Source of the DNA: a virus
Length of the DNA stretch: 60,518 bases
Reading direction: 5' to 3' (one strand)
IMG/VR virus record: IMGVR_UViG_3300042539_002213
Coordinates: 1-60,518 of that record
Below are positions 27,393 to 36,253 of this stretch, piece after piece. The first letter of the stretch is position 1; every line of letters starts with the position of its first letter. Made by a program: the position numbers and the translations under genes. The notes under the pieces were generated by a model. It had not been told where the DNA came from, did not search any database, and worked only from the letters and a program-made list of their open reading frames with translations.

Positions 27393-28879
27393 AAATATTC
27401 CTTTTCAATTGCTTCAGATGGAAAGTGCTGCTTCCATCCGTGCGAATTATACACCTTTGCTCTTTGCTTTGCTTGTCGGTTAAAGCCTAAGTCAAAATTA
27501 TCAAGGTAATCGTGAATAATGCCATGCGTTTTGTCTTCAGCTATACGGCTAACACGACCAGGTATCTGTGTGTCATTAATTGCACTACCGCCACCGCCAC
27601 CACGAACAAGTACAGTCAATTTGTTAAAAGAAACACCGACATTCCATACTGTGGTAGCAATGACCTTTTTCAAAATACCTTTCTCAAATTGAGACGTTAG
27701 CAGTTTTTTGCGCTCAGCCGTCATTACCTGTTCGTCTTTGCCGCAAAATCCTTTTGCCTTGTATTTAGCTAGTTCGGAAGGCTGCAAACCTTCATCGGCA
27801 TAAACCAGCGTAAATTCAGGTAAAAGCTTTTTTAAGTGGAAAGCATGAATCATAGTATCGACCGTAATTAGAACCTGGGTATCGCTGCTGTAGGATTGTG
27901 CGTCTTCTGCGATAAGCATATTACGGTAATCGTTACACCAGATGCCAATTCGTTTACGTTCTACAGTGTCGTCAACACCTGCGCATGGCTTGTAATCCAT
28001 TTTGACTTCACGCCATTTAATGTGAATCGGCACAACGAGTCCAGCACCTTGTGCAGATTGGTAAGGTACTCGGTAAATAATAGGTCCGAATATTCCTTCA
28101 AGCCGTTTATCCTTGTTGTCAAATCGAGCGTCGTGACTTGCAGATAAACCGTAGTTTCGACTGCTTTGCCAGCGTACAAGCTCTGCCGCTGCGTTGTCTG
28201 CTGCTAGTTCGTGGCACTCATCGCCTATTAGAATATCGCAATCGGCTGGGCTGTGCTTTAAAGATCCGGCAGTGTAGCACATAACCCTGCGGTTTTTAAT
28301 AGTTTTACCGCCACCTACAATACCTACATCACCTACCATAGACACAAGCTCAGGGTAAATGCGATCCCTAAGAACAGCAACTCGTCTTGAAACTACGTCT
28401 ATTTTAGCTTTTGGAAAAACAGAAGCTACGATTCCGATCATAAATGATTTACCGAAACCGGGTGCGCAGTCTATGCGTCCACAACTATGTTTGATAACTG
28501 CGTTTAAAAATTCAGGTTGGTATTCTCTAAGCTGATAATCCTTTATGTTTTGCATACGAAGCTCAAACTTTTTTGGGTCTGCGGGCGACATGTTTTTGCA
28601 TTTAACAATGTAACCTGATTGTTTAAGTTTTTTGCTTATAGAGGCCCAAAATCCATAAGGAGTAGCCAGTCTACCTTTGTGATCAAGTCTAAACAGCTCG
28701 TGCTTATCGATAACAAATGGCCTCTGTCCTTGTTTTTTAGCCCAGTAAAGCTCCTGGCCCACTAGATTTCGGTACGAAGTAAAAGTTAAAAGTGGAGTCA
28801 GAAGATTCTTCACTTTTGGGTCTTCAGAATCCACCAGCAGAATGTTTCCGGTTTTTATTAAAAGTATTTCTTTAGCCAT
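27389..28879 (-). CDS. uvsW: SF2 helicase, UvsW-like
   Basis: 496 residues. Motif I IDCAPGFGKSFM (near residue 138), motif II DILIGDECHELA (about 212), motif III GLSASHD, and motif VI QIPGRVSRIAEDKTHGI near the C-terminus, giving two RecA-like lobes of an SF2 helicase. T4 UvsW unwinds branched DNA and R-loops and shifts replication to recombination-dependent mode. It heads the replication operon that runs on through the loader candidate, helicase, primase and polymerase. Confidence 0.8.
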   Translation of the reverse strand: MAKEILLIKTGNILLVDSEDPKVKNLLTPLLTFTSYRNLVGQELYWAKKQGQRPFVIDKHELFRLDHKGRLATPYGFWASISKKLKQSGYIVKCKNMSPADPKKFELRMQNIKDYQLREYQPEFLNAVIKHSCGRIDCAPGFGKSFMIGIVASVFPKAKIDVVSRRVAVLRDRIYPELVSMVGDVGIVGGGKTIKNRRVMCYTAGSLKHSPADCDILIGDECHELAADNAAAELVRWQSSRNYGLSASHDARFDNKDKRLEGIFGPIIYRVPYQSAQGAGLVVPIHIKWREVKMDYKPCAGVDDTVERKRIGIWCNDYRNMLIAEDAQSYSSDTQVLITVDTMIHAFHLKKLLPEFTLVYADEGLQPSELAKYKAKGFCGKDEQVMTAERKKLLTSQFEKGILKKVIATTVWNVGVSFNKLTVLVRGGGGGSAINDTQIPGRVSRIAEDKTHGIIHDYLDNFDLGFNRQAKQRAKVYNSHGWKQHFPSEAIEKEYL

Positions 28880-28889
28880 AATAGACCTG

Positions 28890-28917
28890 TTGTCTTCGCT
28901 AGAAAATGCAATAGAAT
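28890..28917 (+). promoter_or_regulatory. Possible plus-strand promoter
   Basis: TTGTCT at 28890-28895 and TAGAAT at 28912-28917, spaced 16 bp. This resembles sigma70 -35/-10 hexamers, pointing away from the UvsW gene and toward the terminator hairpin 35 bp further on. Such a pair could make a short RNA of about 60 nt. Promoter match is moderate and unproven. Confidence 0.25.
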
Positions 28918-28950
28918 GCTATAAGCTGCTTGACGACAGCTAAGCCAATT

Positions 28951-28984
28951 ACCACTTGAGGGTCACAACTCAAGTGGTTTTTTT
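28951..28984 (+). terminator. Plus-strand intrinsic terminator
   Basis: A 10-bp perfect stem (ACCACTTGAG / CTCAAGTGGT, 8-nt loop) followed by seven T on the plus strand. For the minus-strand genes around it the stem has no U-tail. It therefore terminates plus-strand transcription, perhaps of a short RNA or of antisense read-through. Confidence 0.6.
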
Positions 28985-29462
28985 ATGTCTGGTTGCAGAC
29001 AAATTTCCGTGGAAATAAATCTACAACCTCGTAATGCCCGTAATCACCAGGCTTCCATGGTGATAAACCTTTGTAGCGACCTGCAGTTGACATTAAATCA
29101 GAAAAAACATTGTCGTCTAGGTCTAAAGGTAAAACACAGTTAATGCCTATTGTTTGACCTGGCATAATCGCTTCGTGCATAGAATACCTTTCTCGACCGG
29201 TACTGTTTCGATAATAAACTCGTTGCCAGCGCTTTTCAGTTAATTTAGCGTCAATTTCAATGTCCCAGCTAATACCTCTAACTAGTTCAGGTCGAATAGA
29301 AAGTAAAGTTGCAGCCATTAGCATATTTGATTTATGCCAGGCTGGAAGGAAAATAATACAACCCAAAGAGCTTCGCATAAACAAAAACCTACCTGTGGTT
29401 TTTTCTTTAGCGTTGCCCAAACTAGGCTGGGTAAATCGTATTCTAACTGTGTAATCCTTCAT
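28983..29462 (-). CDS. Unknown protein
   Basis: 159 residues starting MKDYTVRIRFTQPSLGNAKE; I chose the ATG at 29462 because the longer frame would read well back into the upstream gene. There is a beta-rich region and a C-terminal block GRYKGLSPWKPGDYGHYEVVDL typical of a compact fold I cannot name. It ends just before the plus-strand terminator. It lies between SbcC-region genes and the UvsW helicase. Confidence 0.5.
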   Translation of the reverse strand: MKDYTVRIRFTQPSLGNAKEKTTGRFLFMRSSLGCIIFLPAWHKSNMLMAATLLSIRPELVRGISWDIEIDAKLTEKRWQRVYYRNSTGRERYSMHEAIMPGQTIGINCVLPLDLDDNVFSDLMSTAGRYKGLSPWKPGDYGHYEVVDLFPRKFVCNQT

Positions 29463-30252
29463 AGCAATTAATGTAGTGCTCTTTAGCTTTCTTTGTTTTA
29501 AAAAACATGTCTGGCTCAAACTCAAAACATTTTGTATCGTTTGCAAGCCAATGCCTAAACACAAAATGCAACATCAAGTAACACGCAGTTAAATCTTCGT
29601 TGCGACTGTTTCTTTTGATTGCTTCTTTGTGTAAAAAACTATCTGCAGGTAATTGCTCAAAAATGTGTAACAGTAAATCAAACCTGTGCACTACTTGAGC
29701 CAACGACGCGTTCTTAAAGCCAAAAAACCGGTCAAGCCCCACTATCTTTCCGTCTGCGGATTGAAACCACTTTGGATTTATAATTTCGGAAATAAATGAA
29801 CATACCGCAACTTCATTCTTAATTCCTAAAAAATAAAAGGCTTTCCGGGCATGATGTACCTGCGCCAAAGTGCTTGCAAGTTCAATTTCATTTTCTCGAA
29901 ATGCCTTTGCTACTGTAAGGCTTAACCCTAGATCAGGATTAAGTTTGTGCCAGTGCGGAGACTGCCTTTTATATACAGGCATTGAAACTAGATTGTAAAG
30001 AAAAAACTCAGATTCCAAAAAAGACTTGTTCCATAAAAACGGAGAACCTACATATACGTTTAAATCTTGGTTTGAGCTTTTTTTAAAATGCAAATCAGTG
30101 ATTAAACCGTAGTTAGATGCAGACCCTACAACAAATACGTCACCTGAAACCAAGTCGGATAACCTTTGCTTTTGTGCTTTATTTCCTGCGCGTAGACCCC
30201 AAATTTGGCCTTTAGGGTCTACGTGTAAGCAAATGCTATTGTTTGTTGTCAT
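29443..30252 (-). CDS. Unknown protein coupled to SbcC
   Basis: 269 residues. Its ATG overlaps the SbcC stop (ATGA), so it is translated along with the nuclease complex. A beta-rich N-terminus (SICLHVDPKGQIWGLRAG) is followed by helices with many His and Phe. No motif recognised. A partner role for the SbcCD complex is possible by coupling only. Confidence 0.5.
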   Translation of the reverse strand: MTTNNSICLHVDPKGQIWGLRAGNKAQKQRLSDLVSGDVFVVGSASNYGLITDLHFKKSSNQDLNVYVGSPFLWNKSFLESEFFLYNLVSMPVYKRQSPHWHKLNPDLGLSLTVAKAFRENEIELASTLAQVHHARKAFYFLGIKNEVAVCSFISEIINPKWFQSADGKIVGLDRFFGFKNASLAQVVHRFDLLLHIFEQLPADSFLHKEAIKRNSRNEDLTACYLMLHFVFRHWLANDTKCFEFEPDMFFKTKKAKEHYINCYEGLHS

Positions 30253-32414
30253 TTTGAAATCTGTACTATGTGGTCAAAAGCATTGGTCAAACCTTTTTCG
30301 TGGGTAATGACTACAATTTGCTTGTTTTTTCCCATGCTGCTTGACCACTCCTGTAGTGCGTCATGGAAATAAGCAACGTTGTCTTCATCTAGTCCATCTG
30401 CCGGTTCATCAAGAAACATTATACCAATGTTATGTCCAAAAAGCCTATCTAACGCAGACCTAAAAGCAATCGCGAGAATAACCTTTTGTCCGCCGCTAAG
30501 CTGCCGGGCTGAAACACTGTGCTTATCTGAGAAAAATACATCAAACGATAGGTCTTCGGTAGCCTTCACTAAAAAAGGATTATTAAATCTACTTAGTTCT
30601 TCGTTAATGTGCGATTCTAGCCTTTTTAAGTTGTTGTGAGCTACACGTTTAGGTAAGCATGTCCAGTGAAAAATTTCCGATGCTCGGCTAATAATTGACA
30701 TAAGATGCTTAGCTTTAGCGTCTTTTGCCAAGTTTGCTTTTAAACTAGAAAGAGTAGCTTTCAACCCATTTAAAGTGTTTTGATGTGATTTCAGCATACG
30801 TTCAAGCATTTCAATCTTTGTTTTAGACGACTTATGCTTTTCAATTTGCTGTTGATATTCGTCACACTGCTCGTTAGAGCAAACCTTACCTAGCCCATTA
30901 AGTTCTTCCTGCAATTCTGTGAATCTACTTTGACGCGACTGAACGTTTCCAGTATGTATACCAACAGCACTTACGGCATGATTGTACGGATACTCAGTCT
31001 CGCCAAGTAACTTATCTGCCTTAACCTTACTAGCTAAAATAGATTTGGCCTTATCTAGCGATTCCTGTGAAACAGTCTTACCTTCAACCGTAGACTCAAG
31101 TGCCTTTAACTTAGCTTCTATGTTGCTCAGTCTAACTTCAGCCTGAACTACATCGGTATTAGCATACTCTAGTTTTTTAACTGAAGCGCGGCTAGATAAA
31201 ACAAGTGTTTTTAGCTCAGTATAACCTTCAACCTTAGAATTATACTGTGAAATCAACTCCTTAATATGACTAGGTTCTACTTTTTGCTTACAGTGATCAC
31301 ACTCAGCCTTCTTACCTTCCTTTAGGTTTTTAATTACAACTTCTAACTCAGATAAACTAGCTTGAAGCTGTCTAAATTCAGCTTCTTTTTCTTCTAACTC
31401 AGATCCCTGCAACAAACCATTATCACAAGCTTCTTTAGTTAAATTCTCAAGTTTAGTTTTAAAACTGTTTAGATCAGTTTCAGCATCTTCTTTTGCCTTT
31501 TTGTGTGCAATAATAGACGCAAAAGTTTTAGCTAGCGTATCGGTTGAAGCGACAAGCGATCTTGCTGATTGAATGTTTTCGCTGTTACGCGAAAGCCAAT
31601 CTTTAGCTTTTTGTCTCCTGGCTTCAATGTCAGCTGCATTTCCTTTGGCTGTATCTAGTTCAGCCAAGTAGGAAACAAGCTCTTTTTTAAGTGTAGCTAG
31701 TTGCAATTTAAGGTACGAATACCGCTGAAAATCACCTACTGCTTTTTCAAGCTGTACTAATTTTTCTGCCGAAAGAACTTCGACCTTAGCTGCAGCGATA
31801 TCTTCTTCAGTAGACTTAATCTGCGTTGCAATTGAGTCAATTTGAGCTTCTATGTCTAAACTGTTGTCAACCGTCGTTTTAAGCTTGTAATAATCAAGCA
31901 TGGTTGAACAAGCTGAAGAAATATTAGCTGAAAAATCAACACCGCAAAGGTGCTGGAAGGTCTTTGCTCTTACACTAGCTGACTCATCCAGGAATGTAAA
32001 CATTGCCCCTTGGTTAACAAAAACGTACTGATCTACTACGTTTCGAGTTAAACCTAAGCTGCCAAGTACTGTTTCATTAACAGCAGTCGCTGATTCTGCA
32101 ATCGTGTCGCCTAGCTTAAAAAAGTTTTCGTTAGGTCTAAGACTACGTTTTAGCTCAAACAGCTTACCGTCGTGGGTACCGGTAATTCGGACAAAACTAG
32201 GTTCGTGTTTCTTGCTTGTGTTAGTAATAACACCCGCTTTAGTACCAGCGTTAAATCGACCAAAGTCACCTGTGATTCCTGCGTAAATTGCATTCACAAG
32301 CGTGCTTTTACCTGCACCATTGGATCCGATAATTCCGGTAACACCCGCCTCAAATGAAACTTTAAGTTCTCTGTGCGGTCCAATATTTTTAAGTTCAACA
32401 GTATCAATCTGCAT
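30249..32414 (-). CDS. sbcC: SbcC/Rad50-like ATPase (T4 gp46 type)
   Basis: 721 residues with an ABC head split by a coiled coil. Walker A GSNGAGKST is at 30-38; the two coiled-coil arms run through about 180-600 and meet at a zinc hook CDHCKQK (C372, C375); the signature ARQLSGGQKVILAIA and Walker B IMFLDEPADGLDEDN lie in the last 100 residues, with the D-loop and H-loop ITHEKG. With SbcD it processes DNA ends for recombination-dependent replication. ATG follows GGAGGAAAAATTAA. Call firm. Confidence 0.9.
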   Translation of the reverse strand: MQIDTVELKNIGPHRELKVSFEAGVTGIIGSNGAGKSTLVNAIYAGITGDFGRFNAGTKAGVITNTSKKHEPSFVRITGTHDGKLFELKRSLRPNENFFKLGDTIAESATAVNETVLGSLGLTRNVVDQYVFVNQGAMFTFLDESASVRAKTFQHLCGVDFSANISSACSTMLDYYKLKTTVDNSLDIEAQIDSIATQIKSTEEDIAAAKVEVLSAEKLVQLEKAVGDFQRYSYLKLQLATLKKELVSYLAELDTAKGNAADIEARRQKAKDWLSRNSENIQSARSLVASTDTLAKTFASIIAHKKAKEDAETDLNSFKTKLENLTKEACDNGLLQGSELEEKEAEFRQLQASLSELEVVIKNLKEGKKAECDHCKQKVEPSHIKELISQYNSKVEGYTELKTLVLSSRASVKKLEYANTDVVQAEVRLSNIEAKLKALESTVEGKTVSQESLDKAKSILASKVKADKLLGETEYPYNHAVSAVGIHTGNVQSRQSRFTELQEELNGLGKVCSNEQCDEYQQQIEKHKSSKTKIEMLERMLKSHQNTLNGLKATLSSLKANLAKDAKAKHLMSIISRASEIFHWTCLPKRVAHNNLKRLESHINEELSRFNNPFLVKATEDLSFDVFFSDKHSVSARQLSGGQKVILAIAFRSALDRLFGHNIGIMFLDEPADGLDEDNVAYFHDALQEWSSSMGKNKQIVVITHEKGLTNAFDHIVQISK

Positions 32415-33561
32415 TTAATTTTTCCTCCAACCAAGTAGCTAGTATAATCGACGGATCGCCGCCAGAAAGTAATCGGCTAGCAAGTTCGTAAGCAGCTGGT
32501 TCTTTAATCTTGTCTACCTCATCATCTAGACACTCCATAAGCGTAAGCTTAGCTGTGTCAGCGGTTTTATCGTCAGCTAAGTTTGTAACCGCTAAACCTT
32601 CAAGCTTAAAAAACAAATGAGCGTCGTTTGAGTATTTCTCTTTAATCCTGTTTACAAGCTCGTTATCTTCCGGCTTGTGTACAATTTTGATTAAAGGTTT
32701 TTTAAGCTCTTCAGCTAAAAAAATAGGTTGAGCTAAAACCTTAGCGATAGCTTTTTCTAATTTAAGCGGTGTTAAAGTAGAAGGATGCTTAGTATTAAAA
32801 TCGTAGTAACTGCGCGTAGGTATAGGAATGCTTGTAATTTTTAGCTTTCGCAAACCCGCTGCGCTTGCATCTGACTCAGCTACAAAGAAATACTTGTTCG
32901 GTGGCTCACTGAGGCTACGCATATGCGTACTACCTGGACTTAGGACGGTAAGTTTGTTTTCACCGTGGTATTTGCAAATGTGATCATGATAATCACCGGT
33001 CAACAAATATCTTACATTTGCTGGCACATCGTCAAAACAACCTTGTGGGTTACCTAGGTCACCCATAAAGTCTTTCCAGACCTGGTGACATACTAGCAAA
33101 AACTCACCTGGTGATTTTGCGACAAACTCTAACTTTTCAGCCAGTGTCTTTGCGTTGCAATAGTCAAAGCCTGCAATTTGAAGGCCATTTGAAAATTTAC
33201 AGTCAAATACAGGAGCTTCTAGATTCAGGTGAAAAACATTCCCGTTTACATTTCCTAACTGAGCCCAATGAGTTTCTAGTTGAAACTCATGCTGACCTTG
33301 GTTGTAAAGTACGGTAATGTTATTGTTAGTCAGTGCAGCAATTCCTTTTGCCAAGTTATAAACAGGACCGGCTAAGTTTAGTTGCTTATCCAGTAAGTCG
33401 CCCGCTAAAATAACAGCGTCTACCTTGTTAGATAGCGCGTACTCTACAATGTAGTTCCAGCTTGCATAACTGTCACCGTATATCGGTCTGTGCTTCCAGA
33501 TTGTGTCCGAAAGATGCAGATCGCTTGTAAACAAAACTTTGTTAAAAACGTAATTAAACAT
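32404..33561 (-). CDS. sbcD: SbcD/Mre11-like nuclease (T4 gp47 type)
   Basis: 385 residues. Metallophosphoesterase motifs in order: FTSDLHLSD (residues 11-19), VILAGDLLDKQ, YNQGQHE (motif III, with the GNHE Asn replaced by Gln), VCHQVW and LTGDYHDHICKY. It forms the endo/exonuclease partner of SbcC and starts immediately upstream of it, overlapping by 11 nt. Its ATG overlaps head-to-head with the frame of the plus-strand gene at 33578 (CATG). Confidence 0.9.
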   Translation of the reverse strand: MFNYVFNKVLFTSDLHLSDTIWKHRPIYGDSYASWNYIVEYALSNKVDAVILAGDLLDKQLNLAGPVYNLAKGIAALTNNNITVLYNQGQHEFQLETHWAQLGNVNGNVFHLNLEAPVFDCKFSNGLQIAGFDYCNAKTLAEKLEFVAKSPGEFLLVCHQVWKDFMGDLGNPQGCFDDVPANVRYLLTGDYHDHICKYHGENKLTVLSPGSTHMRSLSEPPNKYFFVAESDASAAGLRKLKITSIPIPTRSYYDFNTKHPSTLTPLKLEKAIAKVLAQPIFLAEELKKPLIKIVHKPEDNELVNRIKEKYSNDAHLFFKLEGLAVTNLADDKTADTAKLTLMECLDDEVDKIKEPAAYELASRLLSGGDPSIILATWLEEKLNAD

Positions 33562-33577
33562 GGTAAAACCTATTGCA

Positions 33578-33946
33578 ATGCCAATAAACGAGCTGTGCGA
33601 CAGATTGACTATCGCACAACTTAAACTTGAACGACTGTCTGCTATGGAGCTGGATAAAAACCTGCTTCAAAAACAGATAGATTACTTGCTAGAAGGTGTT
33701 GATAGCTCAAATTCAAGCTTGCTAGAGCTTATCGGTGAGCTAAAAACAATCAACGGCAAAATGTGGGATCTGGAGTACGAGATTCGCAAAGGACTAGATG
33801 CAAAACTTGGTTACGAAGAAATCGGCAAACGAGCGCTAGCGATTAGGGATTGTAATAGAGAGCGTGTGGCTATCAAAAACAAAATCGCCTCGCTAGTCGC
33901 TCAACCGGAGTTTTTAGATTGTAAGATGAACCACGCTTCTAGTTAG
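33578..33946 (+). CDS. DUF6165-like protein
   Basis: 122 residues from MPINELCDRLTIAQLKLERL; an in-frame ATG at 33560 would add six residues and overlap the SbcD start (CATG), and neither start has a clear ribosome binding site. The blocks INELCDRLTI, ELKTINGKMWDLEYEIRKG and AIRDCNRERVAIKNKI match DUF6165, helical proteins seen with bacterial polysaccharide genes. It is one of only three plus-strand genes recognised here and lies isolated among minus genes. Role unknown; a link to the phage glycosyltransferases is possible. Confidence 0.6.
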   Translation: MPINELCDRLTIAQLKLERLSAMELDKNLLQKQIDYLLEGVDSSNSSLLELIGELKTINGKMWDLEYEIRKGLDAKLGYEEIGKRALAIRDCNRERVAIKNKIASLVAQPEFLDCKMNHASS

Positions 33947-34237
33947 TTAATCTTTAAAATTAGCCTGATATTCTTCTAACTCGGAGTCTGAAAGAGATTT
34001 CCAATATACAGCTTCACTTAACCCCGGTAAGTCCTTTAAATTTGAAGGAAAGTCACCTTCAAAAGAAGCGACAAATAACATTTTAACGGTTAAAAAACAG
34101 TCGTGGCATAATCCGGCTATTTGAGATGCGTCAATTTCAGTGTCTACCATTACCAATCTTCCATCGCAATACAAAGCTTGATAGTCGTCATTAGCGCTAT
34201 CTATTTCAACAATCACCACGTCTCTGACTTTAGTCAT
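33947..34237 (-). CDS. Small unknown protein
   Basis: 96 residues from the ATG at 34237, preceded by AAAGGAGAAACTT (better than the in-frame start upstream). It begins MTKVRDVVIVEIDSANDDYQ and has ALYCDGRLVMVDTEI, a pattern resembling the small protein encoded next upstream (ILYVNGKLHSTES). Probably a divergent paralog pair. Function unknown. Confidence 0.55.
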   Translation of the reverse strand: MTKVRDVVIVEIDSANDDYQALYCDGRLVMVDTEIDASQIAGLCHDCFLTVKMLFVASFEGDFPSNLKDLPGLSEAVYWKSLSDSELEEYQANFKD

Positions 34238-34248
34238 AAGTTTCTCCT

Positions 34249-34503
34249 TTAAAGTTTTGAAGGTATCCAATCGCCGGTATCGACTTCGGTAAAGTTCTTT
34301 AACAGCTTAGGTGGTTTTTTTTTTTCAAAATTATCTACGTTTACTTGCCGGAGTGTAAAAGCCCAACCGTCCGCAATTTTAGCCAAATCGCAAGGATAAA
34401 ATGTACTCTCAGTACTATGTAATTTACCGTTAACGTAAAGAATTTGGCTTTCATATAACTCATCTACAGTTAAATTCACAACCACAAAATCAAGAGGAGC
34501 CAT
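34249..34503 (-). CDS. Small unknown protein, possible paralog of its downstream neighbour
   Basis: 84 residues beginning MAPLDFVVVNLTVDELYESQ with ILYVNGKLHSTEST and DLAKIADGWAF. The strand-turn-strand pattern around the (D/N)G(R/K)L motif resembles the protein encoded at 33947-34237. ATG follows AAGGTGC. Unknown. Confidence 0.5.
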   Translation of the reverse strand: MAPLDFVVVNLTVDELYESQILYVNGKLHSTESTFYPCDLAKIADGWAFTLRQVNVDNFEKKKPPKLLKNFTEVDTGDWIPSKL

Positions 34504-35158
34504 TTTGCACCTTTGCTTTAAGGTGATTGTCAGCTAGATATTTGTTCATATGCTCTTTCTTAAACTCACAAGCCTGATCGTAGTTAGAAAAAACATCAAA
34601 CGAGTAATCGTTTAACGTAGATAGCCGGTAGTGAAAATTTTCAAAGTTAGGCAATGTTCCCTGCAAATACTGTTTTTGTTTGTTTTTTGCGTTTGTAAAA
34701 GTCACTACTTTAAAGATTTGCCTAGGCATGCTTGCGTTTAAATGCAAAGGCGTAGTTGTATAAACATACTGGCCATTTTGCAGCTGGTTTATTTTTTTGT
34801 GCTGCGAAAACCTTTCAAAACAAGCTTTTCGCCAAGATTCAGCGTTCTCTCTAAACGACTCAGGTAAAGAATCAAGCGGTGTAAGCTTAAGTAAAAACTT
34901 CATAGGGCAATCAAAGTAATACGGCCCCATAAACTCTGAAATGTCTTTATATGAGTAGTACCCGCCTTTTTTGCTTATCAATACTACCGTGACAGTATTA
35001 ATGTTTTGGTCAGAGCCTTTTAAAGCCCTTGTCTCTAACACATACGCAACGTTTCCTTTAACACTAATACCATGGACAATAGTGTTAGTATCTTCAAATT
35101 GTCGGCGTATAAATGTTTTTACGTCTTTGTAATGCGTGTTAACAGTTGTCCATCCCAT
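34490..35158 (-). CDS. DUF6927-like protein
   Basis: 222 residues from the ATG at 35158 (AAAGGAAC before it). It begins MGWTTVNTHYKDVKTFIRRQ, the typical opening of DUF6927 proteins, found in many phages and mobile elements. The body has beta strands (NVAYVLETRALKG, VTVVLISKKGGYYSYKD) and a helix-rich end. A longer frame exists upstream, but its extra 63 residues overlap the neighbouring gene and are not needed. Function unknown. Confidence 0.65.
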   Translation of the reverse strand: MGWTTVNTHYKDVKTFIRRQFEDTNTIVHGISVKGNVAYVLETRALKGSDQNINTVTVVLISKKGGYYSYKDISEFMGPYYFDCPMKFLLKLTPLDSLPESFRENAESWRKACFERFSQHKKINQLQNGQYVYTTTPLHLNASMPRQIFKVVTFTNAKNKQKQYLQGTLPNFENFHYRLSTLNDYSFDVFSNYDQACEFKKEHMNKYLADNHLKAKVQNGSS

Positions 35159-35168
35159 GTAAGTTCCT

Positions 35169-35723
35169 TTAACTGTCTGAAGGATTATCGCTACTATCAC
35201 CATGAAACAAACGGTCGATATCGGCGTCTGAAATACCGCCTGTTTGATTGGCGTTTCCGATAATATTCTTAAACAAATCTGTGACATCTTGAATAAGAAC
35301 TTGAGTTTTGCTGCTCTTTTTAATCTTAGCTTCGCGCTTTTCATCATCCAAAAATGCGTACTCTAGAAGCAAAGCTGCACGGCTAAAAAGTTGAAGCCGT
35401 AGAAAAATGCACGCATCACTATCCCAAAGGTCAACTTCTTCGTAGTTACGAAGAATGTCGTCGTACATTTCTCGGATAACTCGAACTGCCGCAAGATTTC
35501 TACCTAGCGTCATTACCGGCAGTTCTTTAAACGGTTCTAGTTTGCAGCTGGGTACAAACGCAAGATCAGGCAAAAACGGTTTTGTTGGAGCGTCTAACCG
35601 CTCTGCATTAGTTTCTGACCATTCTCGATTTTCTTCAACCCAATTGTAAAGTTCAATCAAGAGCGAATGCAATTTCTCGGAATTGCAATTCTTGCGTGGA
35701 TACGGTGGACTTGTAATTTCCAT
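35169..35723 (-). CDS. Unknown helical protein
   Basis: 184 residues, helical and charged with a Leu-rich centre (LHSLLIELYNWVEENREWSE; CIFLRLQLFSRAALLLEYAF). It ends in Asp/Ser-rich sequence (FHGDSSDNPSDS). ATG after AGAAAGAAATAAC. Not recognised. Confidence 0.5.
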   Translation of the reverse strand: MEITSPPYPRKNCNSEKLHSLLIELYNWVEENREWSETNAERLDAPTKPFLPDLAFVPSCKLEPFKELPVMTLGRNLAAVRVIREMYDDILRNYEEVDLWDSDACIFLRLQLFSRAALLLEYAFLDDEKREAKIKKSSKTQVLIQDVTDLFKNIIGNANQTGGISDADIDRLFHGDSSDNPSDS

Positions 35724-35738
35724 GTTATTTCTTTCTGT

Positions 35739-36242
35739 TTAAGTGTTTGATTCGTAATGGTTAATGATGTAATCAAGGCGACGAAGTCCTTCTTTTAGCC
35801 CTTCTTCATGTGAAATTTCCTGCTCGTCTAAAGCAAATTCGCTAAAATCAAATTCTAGCAAATACTGCGAGGTTTCATCCAAATTAAACCTGGTGTCCTC
35901 AAAATCGCTAGCGTAAAATAAAAAGTAGCTTTCGCTATCGGTAAGCTCTAGCCACGCACCCGCAGAAAGGCAGCCGGTAAATTCATCTTTAACCTTTTTG
36001 CCTTCAGTTAGCATTATTGCGTTAGAAAAACCTATAAAGCAGCCACAAGCTCCACAATTGTGTAAAGAGTCAGAGCCGGAAAGTAATTCCCTATACGCTT
36101 TATTTACATTTTTTTTTAAAGAACGATTCGGTTTTTCTTCGACATAAGCATTGCGGTAACCGATTATCGTGTTGTAGTTAAAATTCTGATTAAAGCTAAG
36201 AACAGTTTGCTTTAGTAGTTTAAGCCTTTCTAAATTAGCCAT
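35739..36242 (-). CDS. Unknown protein with a short Cys motif
   Basis: 167 residues, ATG after AAGGAGCTTTGTT. The centre has NCGACGCFIGFSNAIML, a CxxCxC run reminiscent of CGTxxCIAG-type small phage proteins, and the end is acidic (EFDFSEFALDEQEISHEE). Probably a compact alpha/beta protein. Function unknown. Confidence 0.5.
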   Translation of the reverse strand: MANLERLKLLKQTVLSFNQNFNYNTIIGYRNAYVEEKPNRSLKKNVNKAYRELLSGSDSLHNCGACGCFIGFSNAIMLTEGKKVKDEFTGCLSAGAWLELTDSESYFLFYASDFEDTRFNLDETSQYLLEFDFSEFALDEQEISHEEGLKEGLRRLDYIINHYESNT

Positions 36243-36253
36243 AACAAAGCTCC

